9,396 nt of DNA from Clostridia bacterium (GTDB lineage: Bacteria > Bacillota > Clostridia > Christensenellales > Borkfalkiaceae): contig CAAFYG010000025.1 in the NCBI GenBank assembly GCA_900767195.1, positions 1 to 9,396 of the forward strand, in the 5' to 3' direction. How positions within the stretch are numbered: position 1 is the first letter of the stretch; every line of letters starts with the position of its first letter. The position numbers and the translations under genes are program-made. Shown here piece by piece: positions 1 to 7,537 of this stretch. The notes beneath the pieces are model-generated. The model made no database searches, was not told the origin of the DNA, and worked only from the letters and a program-made list of their open reading frames with translations.

Positions 1-51
1 ACCAACGCCGAAAATAACATCCTGTTTCAAGGAAAAGCTTTCCAGTTTCAT
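1..51 (-). CDS. Start of an unidentified gene downstream of glgP (partial, runs off the window)
   Basis: An ATG at 51-49 opens a frame that stays open to the window edge, giving 17 residues that begin MKLESFSLKQ and continue DVIFGVG. A good Shine-Dalgarno AAGGAG (68-63) lies 11 nt upstream. An ATG slightly upstream (58-56) is followed at once by TAA, so it is not a usable start. The start lies 37 bp after the glgP stop, so the gene is probably co-transcribed with the glycogen genes. Seventeen residues are too few to name a family, and I make no functional call. It is not the missing half of glgP: nothing here resembles the GlgP sequence that should follow. Confidence 0.45.
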   Translation of the reverse strand, partial: MKLESFSLKQDVIFGVG

Positions 52-88
52 ATTACATTTCTCTCCTTTTCAATTCGTTCGCCGTTTT

Positions 89-1438
89 TCAATCGTAAAA
101 ATCCTTGAATACGCTCTTTTTAATAATATCGCTGTGCAATTTCGAAACGCCGTTTACGTTATGCGAGCCTACCACCGACAAATTCGCCATGCGGATCGTA
201 TTGTACGAAATGATCGCCATACGCGAAATTTTGTTCCAGTTTCCCGGGAATCGTTTCCATAAATCTTCGCAGAAACGGCGGTTGATTTCCTTTAAAATCG
301 AGTAAATTCTCGGTAATCTGCGCGCGATCAGATCTTCCGGCCACGTTTCGAGCGCTTCGGCAAGCACCGTATGATTTGTATAAGCGCATACGCTTGTGGT
401 GATATTCCAGGCTTCATCCCACCCCATGCCGTTTTCATCGACTAAAAGTCGCATCAATTCGGGAATCGCCAGAGCGGGGTGAGTATCGTTCAGATGAATC
501 GCCGCAAGCTCCGGCAGCGTGGAAAGCGAGCCGTAGCGGCGTTTGTGATCGGACAAAATATTTTGCAGGGAGGCCGAAACAAGAAAATATTGCTGTTTCA
601 GGCGCAGAGATTTTCCTTCCTGATGGTTATCGGCGGGATAAAGCACTTTCGATATCAGATCGGCTTCGTTGTCCTCCTGCATCACGGCGGCGTAATCGCC
701 CTGGGAAAAGAGTTTCATATCGAAATTCTGAACGCCTTTCGCGCGCCACAATCTCAACACGGAAACAGCTTTGCTCTTATAACCGGGCACCATCATATCG
801 TATGCTACGGCTTCCACTTCTTTCGCGTTGCGGTAAACGGTTTCCAAGCCGTGTTCCGTCCATTTTTCTTCCACAAATCCGTCGAATTTCACGCGGTACA
901 CGTGATCGGTGCGCTGCGTGAGCCATACTTCGCCGCCGGGCAGCCATACATCGGGCAATTCGGTCTGCCAGCCGTCGATGATTTTTTGCTTGAATAAACC
1001 GTATTCGTAGCGGATAGAAAAGCCCATCGCGGGATAATCGCCCGTAGCGAGCGCGTCGAGAAAACAGGCGGCAAGCCTGCCCAAACCGCCGTTGCCTAAG
1101 CCGGCGTCCGGTTCGAGTTCGTAAAGCTCGGGCAGCGTAACGCCGTAAGATTTAAGCGCTTTTTCGAAAATTTCGCGAAGTTCGAGATTGTACAGACTGT
1201 TTTTCAGCGAGCGCCCCATCAAAAATTCCATGCACAGATAATACACGCGTTTTGCGCGCTTCGCCTTGCGTTCTTCGTGGAATTTCTGCCTCTTTTCCAG
1301 CATAATATCACGCACGTTCATCACCACGGCTTTGTAAATCTGATCCTGCGTGGCTTCTTCCGGCGTAACGCCGAAATACCGTGAAAGTTTTCCGTCGATC
1401 ATCTGCTTCAATTTGTGTTCCGTCAAATGTTCTTCCAT
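89..1438 (-). CDS. glgP: Glycogen phosphorylase, N-terminal half only (truncated at 449 aa)
   Basis: The family (GT35, glycogen/maltodextrin phosphorylase) uses PLP to cleave alpha-1,4-glucan with phosphate, giving glucose-1-phosphate in the cytoplasm. Family hallmarks are intact: VYYLCMEFLMGRSL (65-78), the glycine-rich GLGNGGLGRLAACFLDAL (113-130), IRYEYGLFKQ (142-151), RLWRAK (229-234), AIHLNDTHPALAIPELMRLL (313-332), YTNHTVLAEALETWP (353-367) and GSHNVNGVSKLHSDI (424-438). The frame then ends at KDFYD, at a TGA, where homologues continue into the TNGI/RRW segment. Family members are about 750-850 aa, so the C-terminal domain with the PLP lysine is absent. Phosphorylase activity from this product alone is therefore not expected. 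A readthrough would meet a TAA 13 codons later, and the other frames show no GlgP sequence. AAGGAG (1458-1453) lies 14 nt before the ATG, a long spacing. The gene begins 41 bp after glgA. It may be a decayed gene, half of a split gene, or an assembly join. Confidence 0.9.
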   Translation of the reverse strand: MEEHLTEHKLKQMIDGKLSRYFGVTPEEATQDQIYKAVVMNVRDIMLEKRQKFHEERKAKRAKRVYYLCMEFLMGRSLKNSLYNLELREIFEKALKSYGVTLPELYELEPDAGLGNGGLGRLAACFLDALATGDYPAMGFSIRYEYGLFKQKIIDGWQTELPDVWLPGGEVWLTQRTDHVYRVKFDGFVEEKWTEHGLETVYRNAKEVEAVAYDMMVPGYKSKAVSVLRLWRAKGVQNFDMKLFSQGDYAAVMQEDNEADLISKVLYPADNHQEGKSLRLKQQYFLVSASLQNILSDHKRRYGSLSTLPELAAIHLNDTHPALAIPELMRLLVDENGMGWDEAWNITTSVCAYTNHTVLAEALETWPEDLIARRLPRIYSILKEINRRFCEDLWKRFPGNWNKISRMAIISYNTIRMANLSVVGSHNVNGVSKLHSDIIKKSVFKDFYD

Positions 1439-1479
1439 ACTTGAATATACTGCTCCTTAGGTTTTAAGCTTTTGCTTTT

Positions 1480-3138
1480 TTATTTCAACAGAGCAAGCGT
1501 ATCGGAATAAAGTTTTTTATACTCTTCCGCCGAACGCTGCCACGAGAAATCCGTTGTACCCGCCTTGATCATTAATTTTTTCCATTGCGGCTCGTCCTTA
1601 TACAATGCGATCGCTTCTCTGAGTACGTAAAGCATATCCCCGGCGTTATACGCCGCAAAAGTAAAGCCGTTGCCGCCCGCTCCGTACGGTTTGATGCTGT
1701 CGTACAGTCCGCCCGTTTCCCGTACCACCGGCACGGTGAGATATCTTGAAGCAATCATCTGAGAAAGTCCGCACGGCTCACTCTTGGAAGGCATAAGGAA
1801 AATATCCGCACCCGAATAAATCTTGCGCGAAAGATCGCCGTTAAACGCGATGATCGACACCGCTTTGCCTTTATATCTGTTTGCAAGATCTTTAAAATAC
1901 GCTTCATATTCCGTATCGCCCGTGCCGAGCAGCACAAACTGTACGTCCCCCGCTAACAACTCTTCGATCGCCGCGCGGACAAGATCAAGTCCTTTATGCG
2001 ACACAAGCCGCGAAATCATCGCCACGATCGGCACGTCTGCCCGCACAGGCAGACCAAGCATTTTTTGAAGTTCTGCCTTGCAGATTGCTTTTCCTTCCGG
2101 TTTTTCCGCGCTATAAGGAGAAAACAAAGCGGGATCGGTAGCCGGATTATAAGATTTTACGTCGATTCCGTTCAGAATGCCGCGCAATTTGAAAGCGTTT
2201 CTCTGAATTTCTCCCTGTAATCCATGCGCGTATTCCGCGTGCTTGATTTCTTCGGCGTACGTCGGTGAAACGGTGGTGAATGTTTCCGAACACTCGATTG
2301 CGGCTTTCATTAAATTAGCACAGCCTTCGAATTCAAGCAGATATCGATAATCGTTGGAAATACCGAACAAATCTTCTAAAATATCAAGCGAATATTTCCC
2401 CTGATATTCGATATTATGTATCGTGAATACCGCGCGGATCAGGCTGTATTCCTGCCTATGGCAATAAATCGTTTTTAAATAGACCGCCGCCAGAGCCGCC
2501 TGCCAGTCGTGGCAATGCAATACGTCGGGATAAAATTTAAGATAACCGAGAATTTCCAACACCGCGCGGGAAAAGAACGCAAACCGCTCGCCGTCGTCAT
2601 AATAGCCGTAACATCCGCCGCGACGGAAATAGTACTCGTTATCGAGAAAATAAAACGTAACGCCGCTTTCTTCGTAGCTGAAAATGCCGCAATACTGATT
2701 GCGCCAGCCGAGCGGTACGTAAAGATTGCCGAGATATTTAAAACGCTGCCGGTAATCGCCGCGGATATCCGAATATAAAGGAAGCACCACGCGTACGTCG
2801 TAACTTTCGTCCTGTGCGAGCGATTTCGAAAGCGATCCGATCACTTCCGAGAGTCCGCCCGTAGAGATAAAAGGCGTACATTCCGACGCCGCAAACATAA
2901 TCTTACGCTTCGGCATGATTTTCACCGTTTCTTTTTTCACGGCAAAGTTTTCGATTTTTTTATCGTCCGCATTCGCGATGATTTTTACTTTCGGCATTTC
3001 TTCGTCCTTTGCTTTGCATGGTTTTTTATTTGTTGCAGGTGCATTTTCGCCCGTTTTCGCCGTTACGTTTGGCTTGATTTTTCTCACGAGCGTGGTTTTA
3101 CGCGTACCATTCTTTGTTGGCGTTGTTTTTTCCGTCAT
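1480..3138 (-). CDS. glgA: Glycogen synthase (ADP-glucose type, GT5) with a lysine-rich N-terminal extension
   Basis: It transfers glucose from ADP-glucose to the non-reducing end of alpha-1,4-glucan. I chose the ATG at 3138 (552 aa) because GGGAGG (3152-3147) lies 8 nt upstream; a GTG 69 nt earlier would run through the palindrome. Residues 1-78 are a tail rich in Lys, Thr and Ala that typical GlgA (about 480 aa) lacks. The GT-B fold starts at IMFAASECTPF (80-90). Recognisable motifs are HCHDWQAAL (208-216), FTIHNIEYQGKY (238-249), VSPTYAEEI (290-298), GILNGID (320-326), SRLVSHKGLDLV (376-387) and the C-terminal SEPCGLSQMI (453-462) with RETGGL (473-478). The usual KTGGL near the start reads STGGL (92-96), so the ADP-glucose lysine is serine. 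An internal ATG (codon 48, 2997) has AAAGGA 7 nt upstream and could give a 505-aa form. It sits between glgD and glgP. Family call is secure; activity is less certain because of the serine. Confidence 0.95.
   Translation of the reverse strand: MTEKTTPTKNGTRKTTLVRKIKPNVTAKTGENAPATNKKPCKAKDEEMPKVKIIANADDKKIENFAVKKETVKIMPKRKIMFAASECTPFISTGGLSEVIGSLSKSLAQDESYDVRVVLPLYSDIRGDYRQRFKYLGNLYVPLGWRNQYCGIFSYEESGVTFYFLDNEYYFRRGGCYGYYDDGERFAFFSRAVLEILGYLKFYPDVLHCHDWQAALAAVYLKTIYCHRQEYSLIRAVFTIHNIEYQGKYSLDILEDLFGISNDYRYLLEFEGCANLMKAAIECSETFTTVSPTYAEEIKHAEYAHGLQGEIQRNAFKLRGILNGIDVKSYNPATDPALFSPYSAEKPEGKAICKAELQKMLGLPVRADVPIVAMISRLVSHKGLDLVRAAIEELLAGDVQFVLLGTGDTEYEAYFKDLANRYKGKAVSIIAFNGDLSRKIYSGADIFLMPSKSEPCGLSQMIASRYLTVPVVRETGGLYDSIKPYGAGGNGFTFAAYNAGDMLYVLREAIALYKDEPQWKKLMIKAGTTDFSWQRSAEEYKKLYSDTLALLK
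2863..2865 (-). other. glgA: GlgA codon 92: Ser in place of the KTGGL lysine
   Basis: The codon is TCT (Ser) on the minus strand. In GlgA the sequence around it normally reads (V/I)KTGGL; the lysine corresponds to Lys15 of E. coli GlgA, which is implicated in ADP-glucose binding. Here it is ISTGGLSEV. A Lys codon (AAA/AAG) to TCT needs more than one base change, so a single miscall does not explain it. Confidence 0.8.
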
Positions 3139-3178
3139 CTTTTTTTCCTCCCTATTTTTGTAATTATTAACGTACGCT

Positions 3179-3202
3179 TGACATAATAAATTTATTATGT
3201 CA
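3179..3202. promoter_or_regulatory. Perfect 24-bp palindrome upstream of glgA (candidate operator)
   Basis: The half TGACATAATAAA is followed by its exact reverse complement. Read as arms and spacer it is TGACATAAT-AAATTT-ATTATGTCA (9-6-9). It lies in the 81-bp glgD-glgA gap, 40 bp before the glgA start and 17 bp after the glgD stop. No U-run follows it in the direction of transcription, so it does not look like an intrinsic terminator. A related copy is upstream of glgB (7882-7905). The regulator is unknown and no family consensus I know matches it well. Confidence 0.65.
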
Positions 3203-3209
3203 CGCACAC

Positions 3210-3224
3210 TATAAGCGGCTTATA
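3210..3224. repeat. 15-bp inverted repeat spanning the glgD stop codon
   Basis: TATAAG-CGG-CTTATA has six-base perfect arms and includes the glgD TAA (3222-3220). It is 7 bp from the 24-bp palindrome. It could be a small hairpin at the glgD 3' end or part of the same control region; arms this short can also arise by chance. Confidence 0.35.
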
Positions 3225-4335
3225 AGGTACTTCCTTTCTGCACGTAGTATGGCAGGCTTTCGCAGCCGCTCAGCACTCTGCGCGGCGTAATCACCACATT
3301 TTTATCGGTAATCACGCAGTTTACCACGGCGTTGGAATGGATTGTACTGTCCTGCATCACAATCGAATTGCGCACCACCGCGCCTTTTTCCACTCTTACG
3401 CCGCGGAAAAGAATTGAATTTTCCACGATCCCCTCGATCACACAGCCGTCGGAAATCAAAGAATTTCTGACAATCGCGTTTGATCCGTATTTCGAAGGCG
3501 CGCTGTCGCGCACTTTCGTATACACGTCGCGCGCGCCGAATAATTGGTTGCGCACTTCTTTATCGAGCAGCATCATATTGTACTTATAATAATTCGTAAG
3601 CGAATCAATTTCGGCATAAAATCCTTTGAAATCGTAGCGATAAATCTTCAACGCATGAATTTGCCTTGCAATCACGTCGTTTTCGAAACTTGTCAAACCG
3701 CGCGAGGTTGCGTCGTCGATAAGATTGATTAAAAACTCGCGATTGAAAACCGCTACGTTTACGTAATTGTCCGCACATTCCGGTTCGGAAATCACGGGAT
3801 TGATTCTTACTTCCGTCACCCGCCCGTCGGCGTTGGCTTTCAAAAGGATGCCGTTCACGCGATTTTTCGCGGTAACGCTACGCGTCACCATCGTTATATC
3901 GGCATTTTTGCTTTCGTGATACGCGATCACGTCGGCGATATTCATTCTTGCCACGCCGTCCGAATCGGAAAGTACCACATAACTTTCGCGGCGTTTTCTT
4001 AAAAAACTTTTCACTCCGCAAAGCGCTTCAAGCCGCGTTGTGTACGGTTTATCCGCCACGTCGGAAAAAGGCGGAAGAAGAATGATTCCGCCGTCTTTCC
4101 GCGCGAGATCCCAATCCTTGCCGCTGCCGATATGATCGATCAGCGAGCGATAATTGTTCGTCGTCATCAGCCCCACCGTAGTGATGCCCGAATTCACCAT
4201 ATTCGAAAGCTGAAAGTCGATGAGGCGATACCGTCCGCCAAACGGAATAGAAGCAATCGTCCGCTTCCGCACCAATTCGGGAACTTTTTCTCCGTGCAAA
4301 TTTGTGAAAATGACGCCTACTGCCGTCGCTGCCAT
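3220..4335 (-). CDS. glgD: GlgD, non-catalytic-type subunit of ADP-glucose pyrophosphorylase
   Basis: 371 aa. It is a paralogue of GlgC, with the nucleotidyltransferase framework (FGGRYRLIDFQLSNMVNSGI, 32-51) and a C-terminal left-handed beta-helix of short repeats (about 285-350). The catalytic signature GGxGxRL found near the N-terminus of GlgC is replaced here by TNLHGEKVPELV (11-22), and the GlgC SGDHIYKMDY stretch appears as SDSDGVARMNI (123-133). These replacements are typical of GlgD. In Bacillus-type systems GlgD has little or no activity alone but forms a hetero-oligomer with GlgC and raises its activity; the same role is inferred here. The ATG at 4335 follows AAGGGGG (4350-4344) at 8 nt. 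Only 18 bp separate it from the glgC stop, which supports co-expression of the two subunits. Confidence 0.95.
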   Translation of the reverse strand: MAATAVGVIFTNLHGEKVPELVRKRTIASIPFGGRYRLIDFQLSNMVNSGITTVGLMTTNNYRSLIDHIGSGKDWDLARKDGGIILLPPFSDVADKPYTTRLEALCGVKSFLRKRRESYVVLSDSDGVARMNIADVIAYHESKNADITMVTRSVTAKNRVNGILLKANADGRVTEVRINPVISEPECADNYVNVAVFNREFLINLIDDATSRGLTSFENDVIARQIHALKIYRYDFKGFYAEIDSLTNYYKYNMMLLDKEVRNQLFGARDVYTKVRDSAPSKYGSNAIVRNSLISDGCVIEGIVENSILFRGVRVEKGAVVRNSIVMQDSTIHSNAVVNCVITDKNVVITPRRVLSGCESLPYYVQKGSTL

Positions 4336-4353
4336 GTTATTTTCCCCCTTGAA

Positions 4354-5547
4354 TTATTCCAGAATATCTTTTTCGTGCTTCTGTCCCGAAAGGACTTTCA
4401 CGCCGTCGCCCACAGTAAGATCTCTGCCGAGAACCACGATTTCCGCTTTGGCATTCCGATCCACGCCCACCACGGCGTTTTTTCCCACCGTTACGTTTTC
4501 GTCGATGATCGAATACGAAACTTTCGCGCCGGCTTTAATCACGCTGTTGGCTAAAATCACAGCGTCTTTCACTTCCGCGCCCTTTTCCACAATCACGTTG
4601 CTGCCCAGAACGGAATGTTCCACACAGCCTTCGATTTCACACCCGAGGGCGATCATCGAATTTTTCACCACGCCTTCTTCGCCGATATATTCGGGAGGAG
4701 CGAGCGGGTTTCTCGAATGAATTTTCCGATCCGTACCGCCCACGTCGAACACAGGATTTTCGTCGAGCAGATCCATATTCGCCTGCCACAGCGAAGCGAT
4801 CGTGCCTACGTCTTTCCAGTACCCTTCGAATTTGTAGGAGTACATTTTTTCGCCGGCTTTCAGCATTGCGGGAAGCACGTCTTTACCGAAATCTTTCGAA
4901 GAATCGGGATTTTTATCGTCTTCTTCGAGATATTTGAAAAGTTTTGCCGCCGTGAAAACGTAAATTCCCATAGAGGCAAGATTGCTTTTCGGCTGTTTGG
5001 GTTTTTCTTCGAATTCGTATATCGATCCGTCCGGGTTGGTATTCAGCACGCCGAAACGCGAAGCTTCCGAAATCGGTACTTCGATCGCCGCGATCGTACA
5101 CGCCGCACCGTTTTTAATGTGCGCTTTCAGCATTTCGGAGTAATCCATTTTATAAATGTGATCGCCCGAGAGAATCAGCACGTATTCGGGATCGTACATT
5201 TTCATAAAATGCATATTCTGATAAATGGCGTTTGCCGTTCCCTCATACCATGAAGAACGCGATTTTCCCTGATACGGCGAAAGAATATGTACGCCTCCGT
5301 ACGCTCTGTCGAGATCCCACGGTTGACCGTTACCGATATATTCGTTCAACACCAGCGGCTGATATTGCGTTAAAACGCCCACCGTGTCGATGCCCGAATT
5401 GATGCAGTTGGAAAGCGGAAAATCGATGATCCGATACTTCGCGCCATACGCTACTGCCGGTTTGGCTATACTGCTCGTGAGGGCGTAAAGTCTGCTGCCC
5501 TGTCCGCCCGCGAGAAGCATTGCTACACATTCTTTTTTTCTCTGCAT
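4354..5547 (-). CDS. glgC: Glucose-1-phosphate adenylyltransferase (ADP-glucose pyrophosphorylase), catalytic subunit
   Basis: It makes ADP-glucose and pyrophosphate from ATP and glucose-1-phosphate, the committed step of bacterial glycogen synthesis. The protein is 397 aa, a normal length for Firmicutes. Visible features are the nucleotide-binding LLAGGQGSRLYALT (11-24), KPAVAYGAKYRIIDFPLSNC (29-48), the Asp-containing SGDHIYKMDY (127-136), the glucose-1-phosphate-site segment FEEKPK (179-184), YWKDVGT (243-249), and a C-terminal left-handed beta-helix (about 285-390) of hexapeptide-like repeats. I chose the ATG at 5547 because AAAGGGG (5561-5555) lies 7 nt upstream; an in-frame start 16 codons earlier is not needed. 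The gene lies between glgB and glgD. Its helix domain and the GlgD partner suggest regulation by hetero-oligomer formation. Confidence 0.97.
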   Translation of the reverse strand: MQRKKECVAMLLAGGQGSRLYALTSSIAKPAVAYGAKYRIIDFPLSNCINSGIDTVGVLTQYQPLVLNEYIGNGQPWDLDRAYGGVHILSPYQGKSRSSWYEGTANAIYQNMHFMKMYDPEYVLILSGDHIYKMDYSEMLKAHIKNGAACTIAAIEVPISEASRFGVLNTNPDGSIYEFEEKPKQPKSNLASMGIYVFTAAKLFKYLEEDDKNPDSSKDFGKDVLPAMLKAGEKMYSYKFEGYWKDVGTIASLWQANMDLLDENPVFDVGGTDRKIHSRNPLAPPEYIGEEGVVKNSMIALGCEIEGCVEHSVLGSNVIVEKGAEVKDAVILANSVIKAGAKVSYSIIDENVTVGKNAVVGVDRNAKAEIVVLGRDLTVGDGVKVLSGQKHEKDILE

Positions 5548-5562
5548 ATTTTTTCCCCTTTG

Positions 5563-5579
5563 GCGGCAATTTTCGCCGC
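5563..5579. promoter_or_regulatory. Small hairpin abutting the glgC ribosome-binding site
   Basis: GCGGC (5563-5567) and GCCGC (5575-5579) can pair across a 7-nt loop. In the minus-strand transcript the hairpin ends one base before the AAAGGGG Shine-Dalgarno. It could tune glgC translation or protect a processed end. There is no U-run, so it is not a terminator. Five G:C-rich pairs may be chance. Confidence 0.3.
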
Positions 5580-5627
5580 GCGGTTTTATTGACAAAATTG
5601 ATTTGCGTTCGATTTACGTTTTTTCGA

Positions 5628-7532
5628 TTATTCGCAGCGCGTAAGATATTTGCACGACAGCGGCGGCATATCCACGGCAATCGAAGTTTCTTTATTGTTC
5701 GCCGCAATTTTTTCGGCGTGATACACGCGCTTCTGCACTTTTCCGCTTCCGCCGTACAGTTTCGAATCGGTGTCGAAAGCAACGCGGTATTTTCTGCCCG
5801 TAACCCCCACTCGATACCCGTTCAGTTCCGTTCCGGAAAAATTCACGAGCACCACCGTTTCCCGGCCCTTTCCGTCGCGGCGGATATACGAAAGGAAATT
5901 ATGATCCGCGTCGTCCGCGGCAATCCATTCAAAACCGTCCCACGAGTCTTCGATTTCAAAAAACGCGGGCGTATTTTTGTAAAATTCGTTGAGATCCTGC
6001 ACACATTTCGAAAGCCGCGCGTGCATCGGATAATCTTTCAGGAAAAATTCCACGCCATCGGCATAGTCCCATTCTTTAAACTGACCGAATTCCGAGCCCA
6101 TGAAATTGAGTTTCTTTCCGGGGTGCGACATCATATATCCGAAAAACGCGCGCATTCCCGCAAACTTCTGTTCGTAATCGCCCGGCATCTTGCCGATCAG
6201 GGAACACTTTCCGTGCACCACTTCATCGTGCGATACGGGCAGAACATAGTTTTCCGAAAACGCATACATCATCGAAAACGTCAGCTTGTTGTGTTCGTAT
6301 CTCCTGAAAAGCGGATCGGTGGAAATATACGCCATCACGTCGTTCATCCACCCCATATTCCACTTAAAATTGAAGCCTAATCCGCCGATCGCCGTGGGGC
6401 GCGTAACCAGCGGCCACGCCGTGGATTCTTCGGCGATCATCATCGCATACGGAAAATACCCGAATACCGTTTCGTTTAGCTTTCGAAGGAACGAAACGGC
6501 TTCGAGGTTTTTATTGTCGCCGTAGATGTTCGGCGTCCACTCGCCCGGCTTTTTATCGTAATCGAGATACAACATCGAAGCCACGGCGTCTACTCTCAGC
6601 CCGTCCACATGATATTTTTCAAAGTAAAATACGGCGTTTGAAACGAGGAAAGAAAGCACTTCGTTTCTGCCATAATCGAATTTCCGCGTACCCCAACCGG
6701 CATTTTCCATTCTGTCCGGCTGCGACGGCTCGTATAAAGGCGCACCGTCGAATTCGTACAATCCGAAAGCGTCTTTCGGAAAATGCGCGGGAACCCAGTC
6801 TAAAATCACGCCGATGCCCTCGCGGTGGAAAGCGTCTACAAGCGCCATAAAATCGTGCGGAGTACCGAGTCTCGAAGTCACGGCATAATAGCCCGTCACC
6901 TGATACCCCCACGAACCGTCGAAGGGAAATTCCGATACGGGCATGATTTCCACGTGCGTATACCCCATCCTTTTCACATACGGCACAAGCGTTTTCGAAA
7001 GCTCGCTATATGAGTAAAACGAACCGTTCTCATGGCGTTTCCAGGAAAGCAGATTTACCTCGTAGATATTGATCGGCGAGGAGTAAATATTCGTATGAGC
7101 AAGTGTTTTCAAATAATCTTTATCGTTCCACTCAAAACCCTCAAGCGGATATACCTTCGAAGCGTTCGACGAAGCACCCCCCGGCGTTTCCGCATGAAAA
7201 GCATACGGATCGGCTTTATATAAAAATCTGCCGTCCTGCGTTTCGATGCAATATTTATATGCCGTGTAACGGGCAAGCCCTTCCAAAAAAATTTCAAAAC
7301 TTTCGCCGTCTACCAGCCGCTTCATTTCGTGCGTTTCGTTGTTCCATTCGTTAAAGTCGCCAACGATAAAAACGCGCTTCGCTCTCGGCGCCCACACGCG
7401 GAAAACAACGCCTTTTTTACCGCGCCGCGTTTCTTCGTGCGCGCCGAAAAATTCATACGCTTTATAATTCACGCCGTGATGAAATAAATGCAAGGGATAA
7501 TCCGCTTTATTTTCTGCTTTTGTTCCGGACAT
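5628..7532 (-). CDS. glgB: 1,4-alpha-glucan branching enzyme (GH13)
   Basis: It cuts alpha-1,4 chains and rejoins them as alpha-1,6 branches on growing glycogen. The protein is 634 aa from the ATG at 7532. It has an N-terminal CBM48-like beta-sandwich (about 39-120, including VFRVWAPRAKRVFIVGDFNEW), a GH13 barrel and a C-terminal beta domain (about 535-634). GH13 regions are intact: DWVPAHF (245-251), GLRVDAVASM with nucleophile D315, MIAEEST with acid/base E368, and LPVSHDEVVHG with H435-D436. Length matches the shorter GlgB type that lacks an extra N-terminal module. AAGGAG (7552-7547) is 14 nt from this ATG but 5 nt from an in-frame TTG (7541), which would add three residues, so the exact start is unsure. 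An open frame back to a TTG at 7589 has no ribosome-binding site. It is the first gene of the operon, 80 bp ahead of glgC. Confidence 0.97.
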   Translation of the reverse strand: MSGTKAENKADYPLHLFHHGVNYKAYEFFGAHEETRRGKKGVVFRVWAPRAKRVFIVGDFNEWNNETHEMKRLVDGESFEIFLEGLARYTAYKYCIETQDGRFLYKADPYAFHAETPGGASSNASKVYPLEGFEWNDKDYLKTLAHTNIYSSPINIYEVNLLSWKRHENGSFYSYSELSKTLVPYVKRMGYTHVEIMPVSEFPFDGSWGYQVTGYYAVTSRLGTPHDFMALVDAFHREGIGVILDWVPAHFPKDAFGLYEFDGAPLYEPSQPDRMENAGWGTRKFDYGRNEVLSFLVSNAVFYFEKYHVDGLRVDAVASMLYLDYDKKPGEWTPNIYGDNKNLEAVSFLRKLNETVFGYFPYAMMIAEESTAWPLVTRPTAIGGLGFNFKWNMGWMNDVMAYISTDPLFRRYEHNKLTFSMMYAFSENYVLPVSHDEVVHGKCSLIGKMPGDYEQKFAGMRAFFGYMMSHPGKKLNFMGSEFGQFKEWDYADGVEFFLKDYPMHARLSKCVQDLNEFYKNTPAFFEIEDSWDGFEWIAADDADHNFLSYIRRDGKGRETVVLVNFSGTELNGYRVGVTGRKYRVAFDTDSKLYGGSGKVQKRVYHAEKIAANNKETSIAVDMPPLSCKYLTRCE

Positions 7533-7537
7533 ATCTT

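Noticed and set aside
49..91. Stop-codon readthrough or recoding at the glgP TGA
   Set aside because: A TAA follows 13 codons later in the same frame and the intervening residues do not resemble GlgP, so reading through would not restore the enzyme.
3179..3202. Palindrome ahead of glgA as an intrinsic terminator
   Set aside because: The stem is AT-rich, has no loop bases to spare, and no U-run follows it on the minus strand.
3139..3207. Earlier GTG start for glgA at 3207
   Set aside because: It would translate the perfect palindrome and has no suitable ribosome-binding site, while the ATG at 3138 has GGGAGG at 8 nt.
4615..5253. Plus-strand open frame of 212 codons antisense to glgC
   Set aside because: Same reason: it shadows a conserved gene and its composition is Phe/His/Arg-rich without a family signature.
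5520..6380. Long plus-strand open frame (286 codons) antisense to glgB and glgC
   Set aside because: It lies opposite two well-supported genes, its translation is rich in Phe, Arg and His without recognisable motifs, and it looks like a by-product of their codon bias.
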